NCBI GenBank assembly: GCA_029215795.1
Contig: JARDYH010000001.1
Location: 191,277,654 to 191,341,653, forward strand
Direction of reading: 5' to 3'
Length of the DNA stretch: 64,000 bases
Source: Anniella stebbinsi
Taxonomy: Eukaryota > Chordata > Lepidosauria > Squamata > Anniellidae
Under the pieces are notes generated by a model. The model was not told the origin of the DNA and did no database searches. It saw nothing but the letters and a program-made list of their open reading frames with translations. Below, one piece after another: positions 22,858-32,762 of the stretch. Made by a program: the position numbers and the translations under genes. Every line of letters begins with the position of its first letter. The first letter of the stretch is position 1.

Positions 22858-25800
22858 TCATCCATCTTCCTTCCAGAATTTTAATGATTCTTTTGAAGGC
22901 GACTGTCCCTTTCCCGATCTTAAAACATATTCCAAAAAGGGAGTCCATATATCTCCAAAATCACTCTTACTGGACATTCCCCTCATTATTTTCATTTTAC
23001 ATGTCAACATATCATTCAATGCTATATCCCACATTTCTTTATACCAATCTTCTATTTTATAACTTCGTTGCCCTTTCCAATTTTTAGCAATCATTATTCT
23101 AACGGGTGCCAGGAGGTTGTTTACCAATTCTCTATTAATTATATGCTTATTCCTACTATCCCATATTGCTAGTAGAGCTAACTTCGGGTTTAATTCCAAT
23201 TTACTTCCAATTATATCACTTATTTCTTTAAAAACCCTTTCCCAGAATTTTTGTACTTGTTCACAGCTCCACCACATATGAAAATAGGTCCCAACCTCCT
23301 GACATCCCCTCCAACAGTTCTTGGACACTTTTTTATCAATCTGGTGAAATCTTACAGGTGTTAGATACCATCTCCAAACTGTCTTATAATAGTTCTCCTT
23401 AATTCTAATCGACAATAATTTCAACATTCTTACATTCCATATCCTCCCCCAATTATCTTCATTGATTTTTTCCCTTAGATCTTCTTCCCATACCTCTTTT
23501 ATAACCTTAAGTGAGTCCTGAAATTCCTCCTCTATTAATATTTTATATATCTCGCTAGTGAGTCCTTTCTTAGCTCTGGCTTCATCTTTTTTTTCTATTT
23601 GTTCAATTAAATCTTCAAATCTGGTATTGTTTCTACATTTCTTATTTTTCATCCTCCATTCCTCTGTCCATTTTACCAGTTGCAGACACTTGAACCACGC
23701 TATCTTTTGTCCTTTAAACAAATCTTTAATATGCTCACTATCCTTCATCTTTCCCATCCAATTCCTTAGCTTAAGAATATCTTGTTCTTTCAGTCTCACT
23801 TCTATCTCTGATTTTAATGCTCTTGGGAAGTTTCCCACTACTACCACTGGGGCAAGCGGAGAATCCCCTGGTATCAACTTCCCCCTATACTTCTCCCATA
23901 TCGATAATATATTTTCTAATAATGGGTTGTCCAGCACCTTCCATTCTTTCTTCTGCATTTTGGTAAAAAATATATTCCGCAATTTACATTCTATCTCTAC
24001 TGTTTGCGATTCCAACCATTCCAAATCTTGCTCCCCTAAAATAGCATGAATAACATATCTTAATTGATTAGCAATATAGTAATTCTTAATACTAGGAAGT
24101 CCTAAACCTCCTTTCTTTTGAGTCTTATACCATAACCCCTTATTTATCCTAGCTCTTTTATCCCCGTTACAATATGCATTAATCATATTTTGCCAATTTT
24201 TAAACTCAGCTGCTGAAATTCTAATAGGTAGCATTCTAAACAAAAAATTAACCTTAGGTAATATCTTCATTTTAATAACCGCTATTCTACCAAACCAAGA
24301 ATGTTTTAATTTTCTATAACTCTGTAATTTCTCCCCTACCTCTTTTCTTAAGCTTACAAAATTAAGTTCCTCTATTCTTTCTAATTCTTTATCTATATTA
24401 ACTCCTAAATATCTTATTATATTTTTATGTCTTAACCCTAACTTAACTTTACATTTCTCCATCTCTTCCTTGTTATAGTTATACAACATCATTTCTGACT
24501 TCCCCCAGTTAACATGTAATCCCGTAATTTCCCCAAATTCTCTCAAATGTTTCTGAATCATCTCCCCACTTTCTAGGGGATCTTCTAGTGTCAATAACGT
24601 ATCATCTGCAAACATATTTACTTTAATCTTATATTTTCTTCCTATCCCCTTTAATCTTTCATCTTCCCTAATTACATTTGCTAAAATTTCTATAACTATT
24701 GCAAATAAAATCGGTGAAAGTGGACATCCTTGCCTAGTTCCTCGGGCTAGTATTATTTGTTGCGTTAACCCATCATTAACCATTATTTCCGCTTTATTAT
24801 TTTTATACATCTGATTAATCACTCCCATAAATTTATGTCCAAACCCAAATGTTTTTAATATTATTTTTAACGCTGGCCATTCCACGCAATCAAAGGCTTT
24901 GAAAATATCTAAAGCTAATAATCCTGCTTTTAAGTTCCTTTTTTTTATAATATTTATTATATTTATAACTCTCCCAATTAAATTCGGCATTTTCCTACCT
25001 AAAATAAATCCACATTGGTCATTTTTAATATATTTAAATATAAATGTACTCATTCTTTTAGCCATAATTGCTGAAAATATGTTTGCATCCTGATTTATTA
25101 AAGATATTGGTCTATATGACGCTGGATCTGTCAAGTCCTTGCCTGGCTTCTGTATTAAAACAACCAGGGACTGGTCCCAAGATGGCGGGGTCTTTCCTCC
25201 TTCTATTATATTATTAAATAATTTTTTTAATCTAGGTATTAAAATATCCTTAAATATTTTATAAAATTCCGGCCCCAAACCATCAATCCCCAGAGACTTA
25301 CCTCCTTTTAGTTTTCCAATAATTCCCTCAATTTCTTTGTCAGTAACCAAGGCTTCCATACACTCCCTATCTTGATCATCCAGTCTTGTTTTCCAATTCC
25401 TTTCTACATATTCCCGAATCTTTTCTTGTGAAAGCGCCTCTGATGTATATAAATCTTTATAAAATTCCTGAAAAATACTTAATTTATCTTTCATTACATT
25501 ACATCTATTCCCTAACTTATCTCTTATTGTCCCTATCATATTCTTAGCCTTCTCTGACTGCGTGGATCTAGCCAGCAACCTGGAATTTCTATTACTATAT
25601 TCAAAAAAATCTCTCTTTAAATATAATAAATTCTTTTGAACCTGTTCTATTTCTTCTTTCTCCAATTCCTTTTTTTTAGCCTGAATTAGGGCATATAACC
25701 GCTTATCTTTTGACTGTCTCAGTCTCTCCTCTAAACTCCTTATCTCTTCTTCAGCCTTTTTATTAAGTACTTCCTGTTGCTTTTTAAGTGTGGACATTTC

Positions 25801-26698
25801 CCTGATACAGATCCCTCTTATTACTGCTTTCATCGTATCCCATAATAATCCTTGCGAATTAACTCCTTTTTCATTTATCTGCCATATTTCCTGCACTTCC
25901 TTTTTTAATTTATCCACTATGTTTTTATTTTTAAAAATTCTTCCGTCCAGTCTCCATCTCTTTGCTTGTTTATAATCCTTCTTTATCTTGATATCCATCA
26001 TCATTAGACAATGGTCTGTGATCTTAATTACTCCAATATCACAATCTGTTAATTTAGGTACCATATTCTTTGATATAAAAATATAATCAATCCTTGAGTA
26101 GCTCTTAAATCTAGGTGAGTAAAAGGTATATTTTCTTTCTTGCCCTTTTACAACTCTCCATACATCCATTAATTCTTTCCCCTCCATTAATTTAGCTAAT
26201 TCTGTCTTACCCTCTCCTCTACTATCTCTTATTATATTGTCTCTGTCTTTCCCTTTATCTAGTACCATATTAAAATCTCCTGCCATCACAATATTCTTTT
26301 TCCCTAGATCTCCCACCATATTGAATACTTCTTTAAAAAAATCAGTTTGTTTCCCATTTGGAGCATAGACATTTATCAGCACAAATTCTTCCTCTTCCAA
26401 CATACAGTAAATTATAAGGATCCTTCCATTCTTATCTTTTTTTATACTTTGAATATTAATACCACATTTCTTCGATATTATTATTGCCACACCTCTCGCT
26501 TTGGAAGTACCAAATGACTTTTCATAGGCTCCAACTTCCCTCATTCGTAACTCATTAGCCCCCTCCTTTATCTGATGAGTTTCCTGCAAAAAAATTATAT
26601 CTATTTTTTTTTTTCAACAATGTTTCAATTCTTCGTCTTTTAACCACCGTTCCTAGCCCCTTAACATTTAGAGTTGCACATCTCAATCTATTCTCCAT
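22858..26698 (-). pseudogene. L1 ORF2: AP endonuclease and reverse transcriptase, one frameshift
   Basis: Encodes the enzyme that nicks DNA and reverse-transcribes L1 RNA at the nick. The long open part has 1,243 codons (26589-22858). Upstream, a Met codon at 26698-26696 starts a frame with an L1-like N-terminus that joins the long frame at a run of 11 T (plus strand, 26604-26614). One base too many there shifts the frame, and a TGA closes the downstream frame just upstream of the run. Residues counted from 26589: endonuclease QETH at 2-5, GDFNMVLD near 104, RIDYIF near 166 and TDH near 191. Reverse transcriptase YRPISLI near 492, AFDCVEWPAL near 566, RQGCPLSP near 619 and FADDTLL at 660. The C-terminal Cys-rich motif CWRGC..GTYFHMWWSC is near 1110. 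All catalytic landmarks are present. The frameshift may be real or a homopolymer sequencing error. Confidence 0.95.
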
Positions 26699-26924
26699 TT
26701 CTTACTTTCAGCCACGTCTTTAAATTGGTCTCGGTCAGTGATACACATACCCCCCCACCCTTCCCCCCCCCCCCACACACCCATTTTTACCCCCCTCCTC
26801 ACCAGTCATCTGGGCACTGGTCCCAATTATTTTAGAACTCTTCAGGGGGGGGAACACGGCCCAACCCACAGAGCAAAGTCCGATCCTCCCCTCCTTTTTT
26901 ACCCCTTTCCCCACTAATCCCTTT

Positions 26925-27986
26925 TCATTGACTGGAACCTCCAACCGCTCCTTCTACTTGGTCTCTGGAACCTCCAACCGCACCTTCCACTTGGACTATT
27001 TCTCCCACATCATTGGCATCGATTATGCCCAGCTTCTCCAGCAGCTCGATTCCCTGTTCGCACGATGTTATTCTTTCTTGCTTCCCTTGCCAGAATAATC
27101 TCAAAAATACTGGGTATCCCCAGTTGTAGGTTATCGATTTCTTCCTCAATGCTGCTGTGCAAATTTTGACACTCTTCCTCCACTGCACGGTCTGCGCCGA
27201 TAAATCCTGATAGATCTCTATTGCTGTTGCTTGAATCTTTGGTTGAGCTTGTCGTCTGATTGCCTGCATAAATTTTTCTTTTTTATAATAATTTGCAAAT
27301 TTAACAATTATGTCCCTTGGGAGCACTCCCTTACGCTTAGAACCAACTCTATGCACCCGTTCGAGATCAGCTTCCGCCCAAGACTCATCTGGAAGTTGTA
27401 CTCTTATCCATGTCAAAATTGTATCTCTCAAATCTTTTAAAGTCTCTCCTTCTTGTTCTGGATATTTTCTTATGCGAATATTTGCCCGTCTATCCTGGTC
27501 CTCCATAGCGATAAGGCGTAGTTCATGTTGAGACAGCTGGTCTTCCTGTTTCTTACAGACTCCCGCCAAAGCTCTAGTATCTGCCTGGAGCACTCCAACA
27601 TCCATCACCACTTTGCTTTGTGAATCGTGTCCATTGCAGTATCCGTGGTTGAATGGAATACGTATCTGCGTATCTGAAATGCGCTTCGCCAAGCGTTCTT
27701 CGAGACCAACGAGCATATTTTTGATATCAACCTTTAACTCATCCATTGGGTCTGGCTGACCTCCTCTGATAATCTTTGGAATTACAACCGGCTCTGTAAT
27801 TGGTAACGCAGAGCTTTTTACAGGAGATTTCTTTGCTGGCTTCTTATCTGGTATGTCTGGCATTTTTTGATCCTCCACACGCAACAATCTCTGCCAGGTA
27901 CGATCCGAACCACGCTCTTTTGAGGATCTAACCCAGGCGGGGGTGGGAACAGAGGCTTTCTTCTGTCGTCCCTCCTTCTTTCTCAT
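26925..27986 (-). CDS. L1 ORF1 RNA-binding protein
   Basis: 353 residues, intact. This is the trimeric RNA-binding chaperone that packages L1 RNA. A basic N-terminus (MRKKEGRQKK) is followed by a low-complexity region. A heptad-like coiled coil spans about residues 75-160 (LKVDIKNMLVGLEERLAKR, later QEDQLSQHELRLIAMEDQDRR). An RRM-like domain starts at RANIRIRKYPE near 165 with ERVHRVGSKRKG near 205 and PRDIIVKF near 220. The C-terminal domain ends with a short repeated QVEGAVGGS motif. Its first 25 or so codons lie inside the proximal 5' UTR monomer. Length fits vertebrate L1 ORF1 proteins. Confidence 0.93.
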   Translation of the reverse strand: MRKKEGRQKKASVPTPAWVRSSKERGSDRTWQRLLRVEDQKMPDIPDKKPAKKSPVKSSALPITEPVVIPKIIRGGQPDPMDELKVDIKNMLVGLEERLAKRISDTQIRIPFNHGYCNGHDSQSKVVMDVGVLQADTRALAGVCKKQEDQLSQHELRLIAMEDQDRRANIRIRKYPEQEGETLKDLRDTILTWIRVQLPDESWAEADLERVHRVGSKRKGVLPRDIIVKFANYYKKEKFMQAIRRQAQPKIQATAIEIYQDLSAQTVQWRKSVKICTAALRKKSITYNWGYPVFLRLFWQGKQERITSCEQGIELLEKLGIIDANDVGEIVQVEGAVGGSRDQVEGAVGGSSQ

Positions 27987-28278
27987 GAATTATCCCACTC
28001 CCCGTCTGCCTGGGCCTCTTGTTTACCTAAGCCAGTCAGACTAGACTTCCGTTTCACTGGGGATTGACATTGATCGTCTTCTCAATATTCAGTTCTATTT
28101 CACCACCGTCTCCCTCCCAGTAACGTATCAGCCAGTCTACCTTAAATCCTCAATTATAAGTCCATAAATCACCTCGGTAATGGCGTCGAATCGTGTTAGT
28201 TTCACTTTTACAGCCAGCAAATTCTTGCTGCTGCTCTGCTGTCCCTCAGATAATTAATCACTTCCAGACAATATAACA
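27913..28278 (-). repeat. L1 5' UTR monomer, proximal (366 bp)
   Basis: Begins CGCTCTTTTGAGGATCTAAC and is collinear with the next 386 bp (shared AGGCGGGGGTGGGAA, CTGGGGATTGA, CAATATTCAGTTCTATTTCA, TAATGGCGTCG, GATAATTAATCACTTCCAG). It overlaps the ORF1 start codon at 27986. Confidence 0.9.
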
Positions 28279-28664
28279 CGCTCTTTTGAGGATCTAACTC
28301 AGGCGGGGGTGGGAATAAAAACTTCTTCTCTCGTCTCTCCTTATTGCTGATAAATTATCCCCTCCCTCCGTCCGCCTGAAGCCTCTTTCTTATGCCACAG
28401 CCAGTCAGCCTAAACTTCAAGTTTACTGGGGATTGAGATTGTTCGTCCTCACAATATTCAGTTCTATTTCACTCCCAACTCACTCCCAGCAAACTAATCA
28501 GGTAGTCTGCCTTGTATCCTCCATTAGAAGTCCATAAATTACCTCAATAATGGCGTCGTTTCTTGTTGTGAATCCAATGCATCTGGTTTCGCTTTGCAGC
28601 CAGAAGAATCTTGCCAGTTTTCAACTCCCACTCGGATAATTAATCACTTCCAGTCAACCTAACA
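28279..28664 (-). repeat. L1 5' UTR monomer, distal (386 bp)
   Basis: Tandem partner of 27913-28278 with substitutions and small indels. It has no Met at the position where the proximal copy starts ORF1. Tandem promoter monomers of this kind are known from rodent L1 families. Whether these act as promoters is inference. Confidence 0.88.
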
Positions 28665-28781
28665 TGCCTTTATTACTCTCCAAACACTCATCTATAAGGA
28701 ATTAGTGCTTAATTCAAAGCTTTTTCTGAGGAGCTCCGAAGATCTACAACTTCACCCAGTCGCGTTCATGGCCACGCCCCC

Positions 28782-28797
28782 ACAATATCCGCTTTTT
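28782..28797. repeat. L1 target-site duplication, right copy
   Basis: Identical to 22718-22733. The DIRS pol reading continues from this point towards higher coordinates on the minus strand. Confidence 0.93.
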
Positions 28798-29290
28798 ATG
28801 ACGCTTAGAACCCACTTGTCCAATGTGATCTCTTCCCAGGATTGGTAAAAAAAATTCAGTTGATTGCCAAAAAGTGCTTCCTGGGGAAGAGAGGGCTGGG
28901 TGCAGTCAAAGACGCTGCTTATGTGTGGGATCTGGTTTGTTGCGCTGCGAGCGGAAGCGAGTCTGCTGATAGCTCCTCTTCTGTTGAAAAGGGGGCTGAG
29001 GAGCTGGCTGCTGGTAGCGCTGATGGCGGCTTGGAAATTGGCGTGATGGGTACTGTTGTAGTCGTGTCCACCGTTGGGAACGATAGGCTTGAGAAGGTGC
29101 GGCTGGGTAAAATCCCATCTTCCTAGCAGTTGTTTTTGCTTTGTGAATCGTGTCCATTGCAGTATCCGTGGTTGAATGGAATAATCCCTCGCCGTCAAAT
29201 GGAAGGTCTTTGATTCTTGACTTAGATTCTTGTGGCAAATTAGAGGACCTAAGCCATGCGTGGCGTCTAAGGGAAATCGCCCCAATCATA
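28798..29290 (-). pseudogene. DIRS pol, N-terminal part upstream of the L1
   Basis: Contains the linker after gag and the first RT residues. A basic, Gln/Arg-rich stretch (RQFPSRHQRYQQPAPQPPF, 29045-28985) is followed, in another frame, by NQLNFFYQSWEEITLDKWVL (about 28865-28805), which is the conserved lead-in to the DIRS reverse transcriptase. The reading reaches the L1 target site at 28797 and resumes at 22717. It overlaps the 3' end of gag (29267-29290), as usual for DIRS frames. Confidence 0.82.
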
Positions 29291-31120
29291 GTCCATTTGG
29301 TGTCTGGACATCGTTAGCTCCTGCTTGGCCAACCGGGTGGCCTCGGTTTGGAAGACCTGCGCAAGGTCCCTCTTGTCATCCGGCAAGTAGGTAATAAGGG
29401 AAGACATCTTCTCCCATACGAAGAGCTGGTATCTGGCCATCATGGCCTGGTAATTTGTAACCTTCATTGACAGTGCCGTAGAGGAGTAAATACGCCTGCC
29501 AAAGGAATCCAGCTTCCTGCCCTCCTTATCAGTAGGCGTGGAGTGGGATTTGGATGACTTGCCCTGTGCGGACTCCACAATAACTGAATTCGGTTTCGGG
29601 TGATTGAAGAGGAAGCTAGCATCCTTCTCCTGTATCTTGTATAGGGCATCCAGGCGCTTTGAGGTAGCTCCCATGGTAGAAGGGCTCGTCCATGATTCTT
29701 GTATCATTTGTAGCAACGTGGGAATAAGTGGTATGGCCAGGGGAGCCGCAGAGTCCGTGTACATGACGTCAAAGATTGAATCAATGCACTTCTCTGAAGG
29801 CTGCTGATGCTCCACTCCTAGGGACTGCGCCGTATGTAGCATTTGCTCTGTAAAGTTCCCTGTTTCCATGGAAGGGGAAGCCCATTTTGTGGTTCCCACT
29901 GCATCGTCGGGTGACGGAACAGAAGGCGGAGCAGAGTCTGGAGAGGAGGAGTCGGAGGCATAGTCTTCCACGGATTGAGGGGAAGACGGTGTCGGCAACT
30001 CAATAGTCTGCGTCGGTACCGGCGGGGACGTCAGTATTGGTGGGTCTGGAGGCGGTACCGAGATCGTAGCCGAAGGCGGGGCTCTCGGAGGAAGTGGCAG
30101 CACAAATACATCGTCGCTTCTCAGCCTTTCCCCGGTGTAGGGATCAAAGGTGTAGGCACGGTACCTGTCGGGCGTCTCTGCCCGATCTCTGCACAGGTTG
30201 GAGTGGGAAGCCCATGAGTGAACTGACCGGTCTGAGTACCGATCCCAATCTCGTGAGGGGGTCGGAGAGCGGGAGCGGTACTGATGGTGATCGGAGGCGT
30301 ATGTCGATCCCGGTGGTGGTGACAGTATCGAGCGCGGGGACACTACAGGTGAGACCGGGTTAAAGGCATTCTCATCCGAGAGTGACCGTGGTGACTCAGT
30401 GATTCGGCGCATGGACTCCTGGGTGTCGATCCTAGTCCGAAGCAGGGACTCCGTGTGGCGAGAAGTCAGAGGTTGGTGGCGACTCGGTACTGACTGTGCT
30501 GTCGAAGGGAATGATGTCGGAGGAGCCATCGGCATCGAGAAAGCGACCGGCAACGTCGAGCGGGTGACTGGTAAGGTGATCGATGCCGATGGAGACGGTG
30601 CAGGCCGTGCCATCGGTACCAGGGATCTCGTCGGTACCGAGGCAGGTCCCGAAGGCACCGAAGGCAGCGGCACCGAAGAGTCAGACCCTGCCACCGGGCG
30701 GCTCTTAGAAACCTTTCCGGGTTTGTCCGTTCGTTTAGTCTTCGGTTTCTTTTTCTGAAGACCCTCCACCTGAGTAGATGTCGACTTTCTGGGCTTTTTT
30801 GCCTTGATACCCGCAGAGGCCGTCTCTGAAGGGGCCTGGCAAATCCTTGATGGGGCATTTACTCCCGGTTCAGCGGCAGCCATCTTGGGTGGGGTTGACC
30901 GAGCTGGGACATCCACAGCTTCCAGGGCTTTACTCCAAAGGAGCGATCGCAATCTATCCACCCTGTTTTTATGGGTCTGCCGGGAGAAGCCCAAACAGTG
31001 CGCGCAAGTCTCTACGACGTGCGTCTCGCCAAGACATAGGAGGCAGAGCGAGTGTCCATCGGACAGGGTTAATTTTGCCCGGAATGTGGTGCAGGTTTTA
31101 AAAAGGGCTGACTGAGCCAT
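29267..31120 (-). CDS. DIRS gag-like protein, 617 residues
   Basis: Open and uninterrupted, from a Met at 31120. The N-terminal 70 residues hold a Cys cluster CLLCLGETHVVETCAHC, a putative zinc-binding knuckle typical of DIRS ORF1 products. Residues 100-400 are rich in Pro and Ser and basic patches (KKKPKTKRTDKPGK near 120), presumably disordered. The C-terminal third (after about 430) is more ordered, with IPLIPTLLQMIQESW near 470 and the conserved-looking SYYLPDDKRD-type segment near 580. Function is inferred as nucleocapsid-like from position. An intact frame of this size in an element with a broken pol is notable but may be chance survival. Confidence 0.82.
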   Translation of the reverse strand: MAQSALFKTCTTFRAKLTLSDGHSLCLLCLGETHVVETCAHCLGFSRQTHKNRVDRLRSLLWSKALEAVDVPARSTPPKMAAAEPGVNAPSRICQAPSETASAGIKAKKPRKSTSTQVEGLQKKKPKTKRTDKPGKVSKSRPVAGSDSSVPLPSVPSGPASVPTRSLVPMARPAPSPSASITLPVTRSTLPVAFSMPMAPPTSFPSTAQSVPSRHQPLTSRHTESLLRTRIDTQESMRRITESPRSLSDENAFNPVSPVVSPRSILSPPPGSTYASDHHQYRSRSPTPSRDWDRYSDRSVHSWASHSNLCRDRAETPDRYRAYTFDPYTGERLRSDDVFVLPLPPRAPPSATISVPPPDPPILTSPPVPTQTIELPTPSSPQSVEDYASDSSSPDSAPPSVPSPDDAVGTTKWASPSMETGNFTEQMLHTAQSLGVEHQQPSEKCIDSIFDVMYTDSAAPLAIPLIPTLLQMIQESWTSPSTMGATSKRLDALYKIQEKDASFLFNHPKPNSVIVESAQGKSSKSHSTPTDKEGRKLDSFGRRIYSSTALSMKVTNYQAMMARYQLFVWEKMSSLITYLPDDKRDLAQVFQTEATRLAKQELTMSRHQMDYDWGDFP

Positions 31121-31159
31121 AGCTGCACCACACTAGCAACTAGAAGAGCTAACTAAAAT

Positions 31160-31164
<5 letters not shown>

Positions 31165-31193
<29 letters not shown>
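31165..31193. repeat. (TA)n microsatellite inside the DIRS leader
   Basis: About 14 TA units between gag and the right inverted repeat. Confidence 0.9.
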
Positions 31194-31198
<5 letters not shown>

Positions 31199-31345
31199 TT
31201 TAAAAAAATTTTGTAAACAGAGAAGAAATGAAATCTAAAGAAAGAAGAATGAAAGTCTAAGCGAGATAGTTAAACAGGAATAGAAAATACGAACAACTAT
31301 CCAGAATGAAGTCTCCCGCGAGGCAAACAGCAAGGCGGTTGAAAA

Positions 31346-31497
31346 AGAACTGAGGTAGGCGGGAGCCCGAGCATGCGCAATGGGACGGTGGGGGGAGGGG
31401 TTCCCGCCTAAAAGTCTAGGCTATAGAAGTTTCCCGAAAGAGGCTCGGCGTCGGCATGAGCCCATAGTGTGTGATGCACGGAGACCACGAAGAAGAA
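31346..31497. repeat. DIRS right inverted terminal repeat
   Basis: Reverse complement of the left repeat with fewer than ten differences over about 130 bp. Its outer 38 bp are matched by 19905-19941. As transcription runs leftwards, this repeat is the 5' end and probably carries the promoter. Confidence 0.9.
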
Positions 31498-32300
31498 CCA
31501 GTCAATATAGTACAGAAGACAGACAGACAGACAGACAGAGAGAGAGACAGAAAGAGAGAGAGACCTGATGTAAGGACAACAGTGAATACCATAGAGCAAT
31601 GCAAGTACCGGGGTGGGAGGGGAGAGTCATGCAAGACCAAAAGAGAGTTGACTACCTTATGGGAAGAAATGCCACAACTGTGACAAACTTAACAGAAAAA
31701 GCCCAAAGCTAGACTGCACATTGTAGGTATGGAGAGCGAACAAGAATGAGAAGATCAAGTAGTAAACACGCTGCAGGAAGAACCAACAGGACAACATAAA
31801 AAAATGTATGCAACTAAATGCCTGGGTGATAAAGCATTATCATTTCAATTAGACTGTGGTTCCTGTTGCGACATTCTCCCCACTCCCCTAGTGAACCCCA
31901 ATATTCCATTGGCATAGACTGATCAACTTTTAAAAATGTATAATCACATTACATTGAAACCAGTGGGAAAAATGCAAACTCAACATTTCTAACCCAAAGA
32001 CAAACAAATGCAGGCTAAAGTTTGTGTTTGTAGATGACCAGAAACTAGTACCACTGCTGGCCTTAAGGCAGTCTTGGCTATAAAACTGAGTAAGAATCAT
32101 ATTGACAGCGGATAGTGGAATGATGGAAAATTAAGATGAATCTGGAATCAAAGTATTCAAAGGGAATTCAGGGATGTGTTTGAGGGAGATGGACAGCTAG
32201 ATGGTGTTTAGAAACTACTGATTGATACATGCATGAAGCCAAGAGGAAAGTACCACTAGCTTTAGTACAGCTCCTGAATGAAGAGTTGTGAAGTCTTCTT
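31498..32300 (+). pseudogene. Ty3/gypsy-type gag zinc knuckle, protease and start of pol, right part
   Basis: Continuation of the fossil cut at 19520. The plus strand shows a Cys/His zinc-knuckle region at about 31595-31710 (CKYRGG and EEMPQL with decayed Cys). An aspartic-protease-like block reads GDKALSFQLDCGSCCDIL at 31827-31880, where the expected D-[ST]-G is changed to DCG. An EFRDVFEGDGQLDG block is near 32165-32210, and a KVPLALVQLLNE block is near 32250-32285, the lead-in to gypsy RT. The reading is lost after about 32300, so most of pol is absent. Numerous stops and frameshifts; a microsatellite (31517-31564) interrupts it. Confidence 0.75.
31517..31564. repeat. (GACA)n-(GA)n microsatellite
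   Basis: Six GACA units passing into GA-rich repeats, inside the gypsy fossil and 20 bp from the DIRS right end. Confidence 0.92.
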
Positions 32301-32405
32301 TAGATTTAGATTTCACCTCTAACAGTAGAACATAATAAATCATATAATTGTTTAATATTTACAGCTGTTAAGTACTATTGATAAACATGCTCTTTTCTTT
32401 ATTAA

Positions 32406-32511
32406 GGGCACAATCCTATGCACCTTTAGGCACTAAAAAGTCCTATAACTCCCAGTATTTCCCAGCAGCTGTAGGATTTTTTCTGTTTAAATAAATTTAG
32501 GATTGTGCTCT
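32406..32511. mobile_element. Short MITE-like inverted repeat
   Basis: Starts GGGCACAATCCTATG and ends ATTTAGGATTGTGCTC: terminal inverted repeats of about 15 bp around 75 bp of interior. A related word (GTGTAATCCTACC) occurs at 5111. No target duplication assigned. Confidence 0.5.
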
Positions 32512-32704
32512 AAATTGGTGAAATAATACACATAATTAAGTTACAGCATTCCAGAACCCCTGTAGCCTCATCTAAGCCTTTTCACCATTCTAACTTATAT
32601 TTATTCTTCTTACAATCCAAACACATCAATATTTCATAGGCCAGATCTTCAGCAAGCAGGATATAACACTTTGAAAATGGTATATGGAGTGTGTCCTGGG
32701 CCCG

Positions 32705-32762
32705 AACAGTTGTCAAAACCATTATAAACCATTTTAAAGCAGTAGTGTAGATCCTGCCATAC
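32705..32762. repeat. Half-copy of the 39420 palindromic element
   Basis: CATTATAAACCATTTTAAAG followed by CAGTAGTGTAGAT matches the right arm of the 86-bp palindrome at 39420-39505. Confidence 0.65.

Larger units (their letters stand above)
22734..28781 (-). mobile_element. Full-length L1 LINE
   Basis: A 6.05-kb L1 inserted into the DIRS reverse-transcriptase gene. On the minus strand it shows a 5' UTR with two tandem monomers (28664-27913), ORF1 (27986-26925), a short spacer, ORF2 (26698-22858), a 115-bp 3' UTR with a polyadenylation signal, and a poly-A tail (poly-T at 22734-22742). It is bounded by a perfect 16-bp target duplication. Both reading frames are nearly undamaged, so it is much younger than its host element. 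Confidence 0.97.
19521..31497 (-). mobile_element. DIRS-type tyrosine-recombinase retrotransposon (split by an L1)
   Basis: A 12-kb interval bounded by inverted terminal repeats (19521-19703 and 31346-31497), with an internal complementary region at 19848-19941. The element reads on the minus strand: gag (31120-29267), reverse transcriptase, RNase H and methyltransferase-like domains (29290-28798 and 22717-20937), then tyrosine recombinase (about 20934-19935). This architecture defines DIRS elements, which make circular intermediates and integrate by recombinase without target duplications. None is seen here. Removing the L1 at 22734-28781 leaves about 5.9 kb, a normal DIRS length. Several frameshifts in pol and the recombinase make it inactive. 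Confidence 0.92.

Noticed and set aside
30399..31115. Plus-strand frames of 80-119 codons opposite DIRS gag
   Set aside because: Shadows of the gag frame on the other strand.
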